NCBI GenBank assembly: GCA_905250125.1
Contig: CAJNOL010000139.1
Coordinates: forward strand, 81,483 to 145,482
DNA length: 64,000 nt
Origin: Rotaria sordida
Lineage: Eukaryota > Rotifera > Eurotatoria > Philodinida > Philodinidae
Direction: 5' to 3'
Notes under the pieces: generated by a model
The model's database searches: none
The model's input: the letters and a program-made list of their open reading frames with translations, nothing else
Told to the model about the DNA's origin: nothing
Program-made: the position numbers and the translations under genes
In this document: one piece after another, positions 1-13,200 of the stretch
Layout: each line of letters starts with the position of its first letter
Position numbering within the stretch: the first letter of the stretch is position 1

Positions 1-61
1 TTATAAAGTATTTTTTTTTTCTATGCATTAAACAAATTGAATAATTCTTTTCGGTATTTAG

Positions 62-2626
62 AAAATTTCATCATCTGTTATGATGATGGTTTCCAATGAT
101 TTACCTGATGGTTTAACAGTTAAATTTACACCTGATTGTCAAGAGTAATTCTGAAATTTTTCGAAATCTGTTTTTTTTTTCTATGATTTCTTTTAGAAAT
201 AAACGAGATAAACCTGAATGTACTGTTAGTGTTGGTGGTGTTGTAAGTCAAATCAATAAAATTGTTCATTAGATTTTTTTTGATTTTCTTTCATTCAGCT
301 TAATTTTGAAGTCGAAATTCTTGCAACAAAATGTATAAATAATGGTTCAGCAACAACATTTTCAATTTATACACATGGATTAAATGATAAAATGCGTATA
401 ACAGTACAAACAAATTGTTCATGTTCATGTTCAAAAGTTCCACGTCAAATAAATAGTCCAAAATGTTCAAATCATGGTACATATGAATGTGGTGTATGTA
501 CATGTGCAAAAGGTTTTTATGGACGTGAATGTGAATGTGATACAGCATCACCAACAGTTGAATCTAAAATTGAGCGATGTAAAAAGTGAGAATGAAAAAA
601 AATTGTTTTTTTTTTTTGAAAATTAATTTGAGTTTTATATAGACCGGGCTCATCGGATGTTTGTTCTGGAAGAGGACAATGTGTTTGTGGACGATGTAAA
701 TGTGAAACAGCAACAATTGAAGTAAGATAGAAAAGAAAGAATAATTTAGGATTTTATTTTTCTCTTAATTATTTAGCCTGGTCAACGTATTTATGGTGAT
801 TATTGTGAATGTGATGATTTTTCATGTCCAAGAAAAAATGATCTTGTTTGTTCGGGTATGATGTTGAAATTGTTTAAGAAAATTATATTTATTTTATTTC
901 AAATATATGTATTTAGGACCTGATCATGGTATATGTAGTTGTGATAAACGATGTAAATGTCGAGAAGATTGGACAGGAGATGATTGTTCATGTACAACAA
1001 AAACTGATAGTTGTCTTGTTAATAATGTAAAGGAAATTTTTTTTTTTTATTGTTGCAACCTTTTTCTTTTAGACTATTTGTAATAATCAAGGTGTATGTG
1101 AATGTGGTCGATGTAAATGTAATAAAGATTCCGGATACCTTGGACCAACATGTGAAGATTGTCCTGTAAGTGAATTCATATAGTTATATTATCATATTTT
1201 AGTTTGAATAAACTAATTAGCATATTTTTCATTTTGGAATTTATTATTTGAAAAAAGAAATAGATACAATTGAATTTTGTTCTTTGAAATAAAATAAATA
1301 TAAAATGCATGTTAAAAATCTACAGAGATTTTAAATACTGAAATCAGTTTGATAAAATGTGTTTGAATTATATTGCAATCAATTCTAGCTTAGAGAACTC
1401 TTTAAGAAATAAACGAGAAGTATGTTCTAAAAAAGACATCTAAAATAAATATATACGAAACCACAAGAAGTAATTTGTCGGAATCGGGGCTACGAGAGAA
1501 AAGCTATCCAAACCAGAACAAAATATTATAGTTAAGTATTCTATAGTTGTAAGCAAATCATCTTATAAACCATCAATTGGAATATAATTCAAGAGAGATA
1601 GTCCAAAAAACTGCTAGTTCTCGACTAAAATTTAAAAAAAATGTGTATTGAATAATTTTTTAGAGCTAACACAAATAACTTCTCGAATAGTTTTCTCTCT
1701 ACTGGAACCACTGGAAAAGAAGCCATCGTAACTATGACTCGGACAGGTAGAAAAAAAAGTCACAGAGATTGGAACCAAAAAGACTTGATCCCATACATCT
1801 CTAAACTAGAATGATGAAGCTTATGTGTATTTTTGACAGATCGTAGTAAAGATGTCAAGCAATGTGTAAATCAAACGATTGGATTCTATTGAAATAACTT
1901 ATTAAATATGCATAAAATCTTCTAGAGTTTTTCTCAATTTTCTTTTAGACATGTGAACATCGATGTGCTGCTACGAAAGATTGTGTTCTTTGTAAAATAT
2001 TTCAAAGTGGATCCTTATCAAAAGAACAATGCGATCGATGTCAATATCGTTTTGAAATAATTGATGATGCTCGAAGTAATACGATTTGTTTTCAATTAAT
2101 TTATTTAGTTTTTTTTTTTTGTAACAGAAGATCTTAATCATCGTTTATGTCAATTTGATGATGAACAAGATCAATGTCGTTTTTTCTATACATATCATAC
2201 CGAAAATGATCAACTTGTATTAAGAGTTCAAAAAACAAAAAGTAAAAAAATTTTTATTCGATAATAAAAATAAAATTTCTATTTATTTTATTAAAAGATT
2301 GTCGACGTATATTATCTGTTCGTTTAACAATAATAATTATTGTATCAAGTATATTAGCATTTGGTTTATTTTGTTTAATGATATGGCGTATGTTAGCAAC
2401 ATTACATGATCGACGAGAATTTGCAAAATTTGAACAAGAACGTGAAAAAGCTAAATGGGAAACTGTAAGATTTCATTGAAAAGAGACTTTTTTTAAAAAA
2501 AAAATATGATGAATATGTTTCTTTTCAAAGGATGTTAATCCATTGTATCGACAAGCAACTGTCAAATATCAAAATCCAACTTATCGTGGTTACAAAGTAG
2601 CTGCTGCATTAGATAGCAATCATTGA
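62..2626 (+). CDS. Integrin beta subunit, 3' part (partial)
   Basis: This is the C-terminal part of an integrin beta chain, a membrane adhesion receptor that pairs with an alpha chain and links matrix to cytoskeleton. Readable exons are 62-144, 197-242, 299-585, 643-721, 777-855, 917-1026, 1073-1165, 1949-2075, 2128-2241, 2298-2464 and 2531-2626; all phases agree and give 426 codons. In order it shows the end of the hybrid/I-like region ([11 protein letters not shown], then TNCSCSC), cysteine-rich I-EGF repeats with CxCxxC spacing, a beta-tail domain, one membrane helix (about 2310-2390) and a short cytoplasmic tail with the two talin/kindlin motifs NPLY and NPTY. The N-terminal half lies off the left edge. 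The intron 1166-1948 (783 bp) is far longer than its neighbours and holds no gene I recognise. Family assignment is firm; which beta subtype is not resolvable. Confidence 0.95.
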
Positions 2627-3037
2627 ACATATTTTAATAAGTTTATTCTAAATATTTTCTAGTCTTGTTTTGTTTCTTTTTTTCTTTTTTTTTTTTTAAT
2701 TATTATTATTAGTTTTAGCGTATTTAATTACTAATTGTCACATTTCATTTAGGTCAGATCACCTTTTTTTTTTGTTTTTCATTTTTTTGCATGTTGTCAA
2801 ACAAAAAAAAAAACTCAATATTGTCTTGTGTATAATCTCAGATAAAAAACAAAATACACCTTAATCAAATTTTTCTGTATTTCTAGAAATTAAAAAAAAA
2901 AAACATAATGAATTAAATCTTTTCTTTTTCCATACTTATGTAAGAGAAGGTTTTTTCTTTTGATCAATCTTCTAAATAGAATTTTTCTTTGTTTTTTTTT
3001 TTTCTATTTAGTTTTGTTTATTGTCTTTTTCTATGAA
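2627..3037. other. Integrin 3' end and spacer before LSM12
   Basis: AT-rich stretch with long T runs, probably the integrin 3' UTR and the leader of the next gene. A pyrimidine tract ending in TTTAG at 3007-3011 sits 26 bp before the LSM12 start codon and could be a cis or trans splice acceptor. No coding sequence seen. Confidence 0.5.
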
Positions 3038-6000
3038 ATGCGTTTAATGGACCATCATGATAATTCACAACTGGTCAAACGAGACAATAGCAATGATTCA
3101 AGTCCAATACCAACACCATCACCACCACCAAATAATCTACGTGTGAATAGTATTGTACGTTTGACAACTATATTTGATGATACTCGTGTTGGAAAAGTTG
3201 TAGCATTTGATAATGGATCAAATATGGTTACATTACGTAAATTAAAAACGAAAATTTAAAGAAATTTTTAATGAAGATTAAATTTTTAGATATGAAAGGT
3301 TCAAAACCAGGTTTAACATCTATTGCTGTTGTTAATTTAATTCATTGTCGAGAATGGGTTGTTATAAAAGAACCTACTGATGAAACACTTGAACCACTTT
3401 ATCCAATTGATATAAATAAAGTAAGCTAGTGGAAAGAAGTTTAACAAACAAAAGTTTTTTTGATTTCTTTTCTTTTTTTTTATAATATTAAGCAATTAGC
3501 TTAAATCCAAATAGTGATTTTAATAGTCAATTGAGTTTTCTATATAATACATTCTGTATTAATGAGGAAACTACCGGAGGTGATACCTCATGTTTGCAAT
3601 GTGATCCCAGTGATTATATAGGAGCTGTTAAGACTAGAAGAAACTTAAAAGTATTCTTTTCTATGCGTTACCCTTTTGGAGCTATGGCCGTTACACTGAA
3701 TTTTTTTTAGCTTCGGCATAATATTTATAAAAATAACTGGACACATGAATAGTAGTCTAAAACTTTGTCTATACACAGCTTTTGTTATCATTAGAATCTT
3801 CTAAAAATTTCAACCAGAAAAGGGTGATCTCTTCTCGAGATATGAAATCAATAAAAAATTATGATATTCTGTGGATTTGACATTGATATGTCGAGAAGAG
3901 GCGACTCTGTTAGGCTGAAATTTTTACGAGATTATAATGGCATAAAGAGCTGTTTATGGGCAAAGTTCTAGAATAAAATTCGTTGTCCTGTTCTTCTATA
4001 AATACCGTGCCAAACGTAAAAGATCCACTGTGACGGTCATAACTGCAAAAGAGCAGTGTATGGAGAAGAATCTTTCCCGTTTTCTTCTAGTCTCAACAGG
4101 CCCTACGTAATGACTATGGTGTCATCTTAAAAGCAAGGTATCATCTCGGATGGTTGTCTCGTGAGATTTCATTAATAAACTACTTAGATCATATCATAAG
4201 TAGTGATTTTTGCAGATAAAATTCTACAAGAAGAATTTAATTAAGTTTTTGCTAGAACAAGTATTTGAGCTAGTAGCCATGGTCAATCCCGTATAAACAA
4301 TTTGTTTGAAGACATTTGTTTAAGTTATTTTTTAAAATAATCTTTGATTAAAAAGTTCATCATCTTAGTTACGACATTCCGTGTAGTGATTTGTGACCGT
4401 TTGATTGATGAAGTTTATCAATTAGATCGAACACTTGGGAAATACGTTGTACTACATCTGTAGACAAAAGGTGAGTATTAAATAATTATGATACGTTGCC
4501 ATAATGACTTTCGAAATCTTGAGCACTAGCCGATAATCTTTGTCTTCTTATTCTATTAACAAGTACCTGTAGAGAATTATTGATATAGTATTATTGATTA
4601 GAAGCATCCCTTCTTTCCATATCCATCGGTTTTTTTAAGAGTATTGGACTAGTCGTTTTCAGAAAAGACACGAAACATTGTTTTGAGGCTAAATTGTTGC
4701 AACACACTGTAGTTGATAGAGATTGTTCGATTTCAGTTCTTCTAGTTCGAAGGATCTGAACCGATGTATGTGTGATGCATCCAGAGTTCGCTGTCATGTA
4801 CTATCACTTCGTGTATTCGCTGTTTGAGTGCTCTAACCGAAATGATGAATTTCCTAATCAAAGATTATTTGAAAAATATTTTCAACAAATCGATTATGGA
4901 TAATTAAACATCGCTACTAGCTCAAATACTTGCTGGAATAAAAATTTGATTAAGTGATTTTTGTGGACTTTTATCTGTCAAAATCACTAGTTTTGACAGG
5001 CGTTAAATATGATGGCAAGATTTCTAAAAAACTGGACACGGCAGTTTTCAGGTTCAGAAGAATATATTTTAATAATGCCATTTTAAAGAGTACAGAATGA
5101 GAGGTCGTCGTATTTCCTACAATCTTCCCTTAAAAACTTAAAAGTATCACAAAGATCAAGAAGGTGACGTTTTTTTAGTCGATTTTTTTGGTAAATTTCG
5201 TTGTTTTTAGTGTTTTTGCGATACTTTCAACTTTTTAAGGAAGGGTCATAGCAAATCCGATGGCCTCTCATTTTGTACTCTTTAAAATGGCATCGTTAAA
5301 AAATAGCTTTATGGGACCCGAAAACTACCATATCCAGTTTTTTTAGAAGCCTTGCTATCATAATTTACCTATAAAATTTTTGATTAGAATACATTTGATA
5401 GAAAGCTTCATCGATTATTAAAATCAGTATCTGGATTTGAGCTAATTGTTTGATCTTAAAGAAAAAAAATCAAAGATACGCTGTTATTCAACTGTTTTCC
5501 ATCCATTTATATATAATAAAATAGAAATAATAAAAAAATGAATTTATATTATTAATTTAGTTAAAAAAACGTCAAACAGAAAATGAAGCCGAAAAGAAAA
5601 AAGAAGCATCATTTGTTAATTTAAAAGCTAGTCGAATTGGTCAATCGCTTTTTCGTGATATCAAAAAGACGTAAATTAATTTTTTTGTTTATTTGACAAC
5701 AAAAACTTTTTATTCTTTACTTTTGTTTTGTAGAATGAATCAAGTTATTCGTTGGTCAAATAATGATATTCTTATTAATAATACCGTTCGAATTGTCGAA
5801 CCATATCGTACAGAAAATGTTTCTATTGATCCTCCGTTACAATCAACGAATGCTACGAATAAAAAAATATCAGCCAAAGGAGATAATGATACAAAAACAC
5901 ATATTATTAAATTGGTAAATTAAGAAAAAGAAAATGAATAAAAATATAAACTTTTCTTAATTTTATATATTTAGGTGGAAAAATTCTGGTCGGATCAATC

Positions 6001-6103
6001 AAAAGTGGCTTTAAATACGGATTCAAATTTAACAACACGAACTAAATCAGGCAATTCGAGTAAAACAACGGATTCGACATCAACAGGTTCATCGATACCT
6101 TAA
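3038..6103 (+). CDS. LSM12: LSM12 homologue
   Basis: Homologue of LSM12, an RNA-associated protein with an N-terminal Sm-like fold and a C-terminal anticodon-binding-like (AD) domain. Exons 3038-3236, 3290-3420, 5561-5670, 5734-5914 and 5975-6103 join in phase into 249 codons plus stop. Residues about 35-100 are the LSM domain (VGKVVAFDNGSNMVTLR, then GLTSIAVVNLIHC). The AD domain carries FRDIKKTMNQVIRW, VRIVEPYRTENV and, near the end, VEKFW, in the order known from animal LSM12. The N-terminus has a Pro/Ser-rich linker; the start at 3038 is the first Met of the open frame, with a second Met four codons on. The human protein is 195 aa, so this one has extra low-complexity ends. The third intron (3421-5560) is 2.1 kb while the others are about 50-65 bp; it consists largely of three hairpin elements. 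Confidence 0.9.
3555..4180. repeat. Long hairpin 1 in LSM12 intron
   Basis: An imperfect inverted repeat with arms of about 270 bp, roughly 3572-3846 and 3886-4155, and a loop of about 40 bp. Matching blocks include AGACTAGAAGAAA (3632 on) against its reverse complement near 4090, and TTCTCGAGA (3833) against TCGAGAAGAGG (3891). Arms are visibly diverged, so the element is not recent. No open frame of note. Confidence 0.8.
4200..4992. repeat. Long inverted-repeat element 2 in LSM12 intron
   Basis: Terminal inverted repeats of at least 150 bp, possibly about 250 with gaps: about 4200-4400 pairs with 4790-4992. The clearest block is CAAGTATTTGAGCTAGTAGC at 4258-4277, matched by its reverse complement at about 4914-4933. 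The roughly 400-bp centre has no recognisable protein. It looks like a non-autonomous fold-back or MITE-type element. Confidence 0.8.
5006..5362. repeat. Long hairpin 3 in LSM12 intron
   Basis: Arms of about 150 bp (5006-5155 and 5205-5362) around a 50-bp loop. The best block is GCCATTTTAAAGAGTACA near 5079 against its reverse complement near 5276. It directly abuts the previous inverted-repeat element. Confidence 0.82.
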
Positions 6104-7286
6104 TATCTTCTTTTATTCTTTGTCTCTCTGCTTTTTTTTCTGACTATGATCTCATATATTCTGTTGTGTGTGTAATAAAATCGTTATCGTTCGTCTGTTT
6201 CTTTTCTGTTTTTTTTTTGACTGTTCTAGAGTGGATCGTAAAACCAAAAAAGAGATCAAATTTTTTCTGGTTTTTTTTTCATTTCACTTTAACATTCTTA
6301 TTACTATCATTTTTTTATTGGCCTTTTCTTATTTTATTGTTAAAACAACATCAACATATACACGCACACAATACCTATCTGTTGATCTGCATGTTCGTTT
6401 GTTGTGCATAAAAGAAAAAAGAGACAGAAGGAAGAGAAATAAAAGAGTCTGTTGCTGCTGCCATTCATCGACATCAAAAGAACGAAAGCCAATGTTATCA
6501 GTGTAGATAAATAAATTCATGTGAATGAAAGAACACATTTTATGTTGAGCTATGAAATCAAGAATCATATGTATGATGTAATAAACAATCTATGTATTAG
6601 AATTAAGACTCCATATGTGCACGCGTGCACAATATGTATTATTGACCGTATTTAAGTAGGACGCGAAATTAGCATATAAATCATACATAAAAGTAATATG
6701 TTTCGATAATGTGAAATCATTCATATGGATAATATGAGTATTGATATATATACACATAAAAGCACAAATATCAAACAATTGACAATGACAAAAGAACAAT
6801 GACAATTATCTATCATTTTTAATACAAAAGGAAACCTGCTAATATTTTTCTTTATGTATGGCGTACAGACAGAGACAGTCACGTTCGTTATAGAAAATTA
6901 TATTTTCAATTATCTCTATTTAATATGAATTGTAATTTTTAATAGAGATTGCTGATGAAACAAGAACGAAAAAAAAAATCAATCTCTTTTTTTTTCTTTT
7001 CTCTCTTCTTGTGGGATGATATTGTCCATATGAATATAATGATGATGAACGATCATATACCATTATAATAACTAGTACACAAAGAAAACGATATCATTTT
7101 TTTGTTATTTTTTTGATCAACATAGATCAATTTCAAATCGCGTTTATTACAACATACATCCGATATATATCGATATACATTTTTCTCTTCATCTCATCAA
7201 TATCATGATGATGATGTCATCATAATCATAGAGACTATTCACAATGCTTTTGATAAATTGTGATTAAAGGATACTAATCTTAAATC
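6104..7286. other. Intergenic, LSM12 to liprin-beta
   Basis: LSM12 3' UTR followed by AT-rich spacer with T-rich and A-rich tracts. Short open frames here are low complexity. I see no gene, RNA or repeat that I can support. Confidence 0.5.
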
Positions 7287-10200
7287 ATGGTAGGAATGAC
7301 AATGAGTGAAACTACAAAATGGTCTAATATTGCTATCGGCCGAATTCCACTCAAATTACCAATACCAACTTCTTCAATGCCTAATGTTAATCTTACTTCA
7401 TTTACTAATAATTTAAATGGATATTATCCACCAAATACATTCAATAATCAACGATATCGTACTGAATTATCATTGAATATTGCTGATTATTCTTACATTT
7501 CTAAACGAACAGTAAGTATACTATTTAACGAAATCTAATTAACAGGATTTTTTTGTTGTTGTCAACACCAATGTTGACATTGACTTTTTTTATTCAATCA
7601 TTTTTTCAAAAAAAAATGCGATCAATTAGTTATAGAACGAAAAAAATCAGCAATAATTAGTGTTATTATTGTATTTAAAAAGAAAGACATTACCATATTG
7701 TTTTCTTTTATGGTCTAAATTGCAATGTCACTGAAGACAAAATGCAAGGAAAACGATCCATCATTTTCATTCATTGTTTGATAAGGCTATTGGAAAGAAA
7801 AACGCATATCATTCAAATATAACAACAATAAACCATTATTTCCTAAAACATATTTACTGAAAAATAACTATTAGTTTTGTTTGTTGTTTCATTGACATAA
7901 TTTGTATCAATATTTTACTAAATAAACTCGTTTTCTTATTAAAATTATATTTAGAAAATATTTTGTGTTTTCTTTCAATTCTTGTTTATATATTGCCTTA
8001 GACATTTGACTTTGACATGTGTCGACGTTAATTTCTATCAGAATAATATTTATATATATTGCATCGACTTTTATGCCATTCTTTTCTCTACATATCTTTG
8101 ATGTATCATCACTGTCTATTATCAGACTTTTTTTCTTGATTCTTTTTCTTTTTCTCACAAACGCATCCATATACTTTCTCTTACATCTCGACATAGACAT
8201 GTATATATACACATTCTGTCTCATTGGTCTGACTGATTTGTTCAGAAAGCTATAAAACACATATGTATGCAGCAAGAAAAAAAAGAAAATGACTATAATC
8301 TTGATCATTGACTTCTATCGATATCCTAGAAGATAGATGAGATGCTACGAGATGATAAACATCAATATATTCCAATGGAATCGTTCTGGGTAAGACTAGT
8401 TAGTTTTTTTTTTCTATTATGATCATACTGATATTTTCCACAATGAAAAAATAAATAGCATCTCTGTTGAGATATGATTGCTAGTTATTATCAATAAGAA
8501 GAAAAAAACCAGCATCGAAGACCTTTCTGTTAAAAATAAAACAAAACATCTCGTGTCTAATATATGCAACCACCAACTGAGGAGAAGATTTATTCATAGA
8601 TTAAAAAAATAATAACAAAAATATCTTTTATGAATACATTAATCCAGATGTTTGACAATAAATTTCTTATTTATTTAGAATTCGGATTATTTAAGAGAAA
8701 AACTACATCGATTAGAAAATGAACGTAGTTCATTAAATTTACAAATTCAAGTTTTAGCTGAAAAATTAGAACTTCAACGTGATACGATTCATGAATATGA
8801 ACAATTACAACGTAGAACAAAACCAAAATATCGTAATCCAACAATGAATACAACTGATTTCTATCATAATCATGTTCATCATCAACAACCATCTTTTATA
8901 CATCGTGTATGTACTACATATATATATATGTCTCATTAGATGATCTGATCATAGTAGTCATACTCAGAGAAGTAATGTTATTTCGGTCAGTCTCTGTATA
9001 AGATCCACAATATATGTATATATATATATACATCGACACAGTAAAAGAAAAAAGAACAATCGTACGCGTGTGCTTGCTTTTACTCTCGTACGCATCCGTA
9101 GACGCTCAACGTAATTGTAAATGCTAAAGAAAATATGCACATAGTGAGCAGATTGGTGGTTGTCGACGTCGTCATCATCACAATCGAAAACAGAACACTC
9201 GTAGACAGAAAAGGGACACATATAAGAGTGAGAAAGAAAAAGAAAAATACGAAAATAATATTAGAGAAAGAAAAAAAAAGAGAACGAGAAAGGAAAGGAG
9301 AACAGGTTGACGCTTGGTTTATGTATGCTTGTACGTTTCATACCTTCACCATGGTCAGTATTTCATCCGTCACTCACATTCGTTCATCTTGTTCGAAATG
9401 AGTATCGTAGTCAAAACATTAGCGTGTGGTAGTCTTAGTAATGGTAATAATAACAATGGCAATAATACGAAATCTACAGACACAAGACAGACTACAGGTG
9501 GAATAATGCCATCAAAAAAAGTGAAGGTTTGTTAAACATGTTATTTTAATCGAAGAATGAAACAATGTGATGCACATGTTGTATTTCTGATGAAAAAAAC
9601 TGCATACAAAGAAGAAAAAAAAAGAAATATGTCTAATATTAAAAATGTCATTTTGATTAAATGTCGATTTTCTAGGATCAATCACCAACAATAATTGATT
9701 CATCTCAATTTTTAAATGAAATAAATCATTTTAAAATTCGTCTTGATACATTAGAAAAAGAACGTTATGAACTTGAAGATAAAGTTCGACGACTTCAAGT
9801 ATGTTCTTTCTTTTGTTAAATGATAATTAATTTTAAAAATTTCTTTTTTTTTTCCTTTCTTTTCAAGGAAGAAAATGAAACATATAAAAATCGTCTAGCT
9901 AATGGAAATAATGATTGGATTGGATCTCGATCAACATCAGCACTCAATGGACGAACTACTCCATTGTCAACAGCTGGTAAGAAATATCTTGTGATGCAAC
10001 AAGTCTTTAATCCATATGTGGGAGGCGTACATACAAGTTTACTCCTATTTGACCAATCTCTTCAAGGCAAGGTCAAAAATTCCCGATGAGAGAAAAGGAG
10101 CATGAGAGGATACATTATGAAGATGATAATGATGTTCTACTCGTTCTACTACTATTTTCTCAGATATCTGTCTTCTCCTTTTTTTTTTGCCTTTGTTTCT

Positions 10201-13200
10201 TTTTTTTTTTTTTTCTTCTTCTTCTCTTCTCTTTTTCTCTGTATCCTTATATCTATCATGTCTATGTACAAGATTGTCCAATCTATCAAATAATTACATT
10301 GTGTTAGGTTGAGTTTCTGACTGGAAAATATTGTCTAGAACTCTAATGTCGTCCTATATTACGTCCGAGATTGATTCCGAACCATGGATCTTTGACTATC
10401 AACATGTTGCCACTAGTGCACTTCCACCACGATACTCATCTCAATCTTTTACTCGTCGTGGTAAGTACGAAAAAAAAGAAAAAGAGAAAAGGGGGCACAA
10501 CATGGCAATGTACATGTGTCAGCTGTAAGATAGTCGAGGTCATTCAATGTTCACACGTTGGCGAGTTCAAACGATCTACATTTTTTTTTCTTTCTTTCTC
10601 CATCTGTGAGTCTATTTTCGTTTTTCTTTTTCTCTTTCTCATATATATATATATTCATATATACTCATTGTTCTGCTTCCTTAAATGTTATTTACAGATA
10701 GTTGCTTAGAATTTGCCTATTTTGTTTCTTAGAGAATGATATCGAACGTTTAAGACGACGTATTGAATCTCTTGTCAAATCAAACGACGAAAAAGTAAAT
10801 ATTCTTCATATTTTTTAAATATTGTCTATTTAATATACTATATATAATCTATAATAGGAAAGAAAAATCGAAGATTTACAAACTCAAATAAGCAAATATC
10901 AATCAATTGCCTTATCATCAATATCAACAACAAATGGAACTTCATCATTGATATCTTCCTCGGCTAATACAAAAAAGGTCGAGAATACTAGTATGAATAT
11001 CTAATTTGAAATATGATCATGTAAAGGTTATTTTCGATTTCTATTTAGCCAATAATAATATTAGCAATATACAAAGACCTGGTTACGAAGCAGACGGTGA
11101 TAATTCCGATTCAAATTCATTACCATCTGTCAATAGTGATAAAGATTCACAAGTAACATATTTATATAAAAAAAAAAAAAAAAAAAGAATAAAAATGTTT
11201 GATAAAATAATAATAATTCCTATTCTTTTAAATAATAGCCATCTCAAAAGCCTCCATCATCATCCTCTTGCCTATTGACTCGATCATCACATAATGGTCA
11301 TGATTCATGTATAAATTCTTATCGAAATCCATTATCAAAATTAAAACTCGACGTATTACAACGAGTAAATATTTGTAAAAAAAAAACACTTTCTATTTTT
11401 CTTCTCATTTTTTTAGGCTTCAAGTGCTGAACCAATGATGACTCGAGAATTGACTAGTGTATGTAAATTCTTTGTGAATATTATTCATATGTAGAATCTT
11501 TCTTTTTTTTTTATTATTATTTAGACTCCTATTCGTGATAAACAACAACAATCAACAATAATGCGAACACTTCCATCCGATGAACGAATTGATCGTGCAT
11601 GTAACAATAAAAAAAAAAAAAAAAAAGAATAAAATTTAATAAGATATCTATAATTATTTTATATATTTAGATGATCAAAGTGGTTATATATCTGATGGAC
11701 CAAGTCAAAAATATTCAATTTATAAAAAATCTTCAGCAACAAATTTAGATAAAAATAAATCATCAAGTGCAAAAGGATTAAAAAGTATATTTGGAAGGTA
11801 AAACTAAAACAAAACAAAAAAGAAACTATTATTTAAAAAAAAAAAACAATTTATTCTCAATAATTTAGAATCATTCGTACTAACTCAGGAAATTTTCGTG
11901 AAGATAATGAATCTCAAGTACAAAATTCATTTCATCGTGGTGGTTTAAGAGCAACAACTAATAGTGGGAAAACATCAATTAAACCACTCAGGTAATGAAA
12001 AATAATATTATATTAAAGTCTTTCAATTCATTAGATTTCGGGATATTGGACCAAGTATAATTAAGTCATGTGAATACATCCTTGATTGGTTGCTTAAGTA
12101 TTTCTTTCGTCCTTCTCATGTTTACTTATGAGAGAATAGTTTCAACTGATTAATCGTTTTCTCAACAAAAACTACTGAATGGCAGGTTATCGATCATCTT
12201 GACTCCGAATATGAACATAAGAAATTGTCTTAGGTCTTTATATGTCAATTTTCTAGGCTAACGAAAATATTACCGAAATTGTTTTGCATTTCCTTAAATT
12301 ATAGAGTGTAGCGAATTCTCTTTGTAATAAATGAGTTTTAGGTAAAATAATATCCTCTTGAAGATTTTCACATTGAAATATTGATATATATCTATTGAAT
12401 GAATTAGAATGACTGTATTTTCTCCAAAACAAAACGATTTGAAACATAAAAAGTTACTGTTTTGTAAGCAATTCAATATGCTTTACAATCCGAATAGATT
12501 CAAAAATAAAATTTTTCGCAAGAAGTTTGCCAGTCCGGGAAACCAACATATGAAGATGTAAGGAGAATTTTCATTCAAATATTCGGAGTCAACATGGTCG
12601 ATAACGTATTTTTCAATAACTTTCGAAGAAAAATTGATTAATCAGTTTAAACAGTTCCGTGATTAGTAACATATAGATAAATCTTATCAATCATTACATA
12701 TGAGCCACGATCTACTTGCATGAAGAATTGCTTAATGAAGTTCATAGATGGATGGAAAATCTATTCTATCTTTGTGAATATGTTGTTTTAGGTATAGAAC
12801 CAAATCATTAACCTTATTGCAAAATCTTCTTGTTGTGATATTAGAATTTTTCAAACAATTTTTCATGGAGCGATCATAGAAAAGAATCATCTTTCTAACA
12901 GATTTTCTTTGATGAAATTGATAAGATATTGTTCAAACTTAGTTTAAAAATACTATTGAGTTAAGGATTGCTTAATAACCCAAGCAAAAGTTTAGAATCT
13001 TTATGCGAGTAGAATTGGTCGTGGTATACATATAATGACTGTTATACAAGATGATTCTTATCGATTGAAAAGAAGTTAAAAAGTACTTTTTTTTGGAAAG
13101 TTATAATTCTTCAATTGAGAGAACTAAAATATGTTTTTAATTTCTTTTGAACAGATACGAAATAGCGAAGTTCATTTTATTCTAAGATAATACTACCGTT

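Noticed and set aside
1166-1948. Possible transposon in the long integrin intron
   Set aside because: No convincing inverted ends or protein motif were found by reading both strands.
6166-6568. Overlapping frames of about 80-110 codons after LSM12
   Set aside because: Phe/Lys-rich translations of T-rich and A-rich sequence; no conserved motif or splice structure.
7907-8308. 133-codon minus-strand open frame
   Set aside because: Low-complexity Lys/Ile/Phe-rich translation inside a liprin-beta intron, with no family motif.
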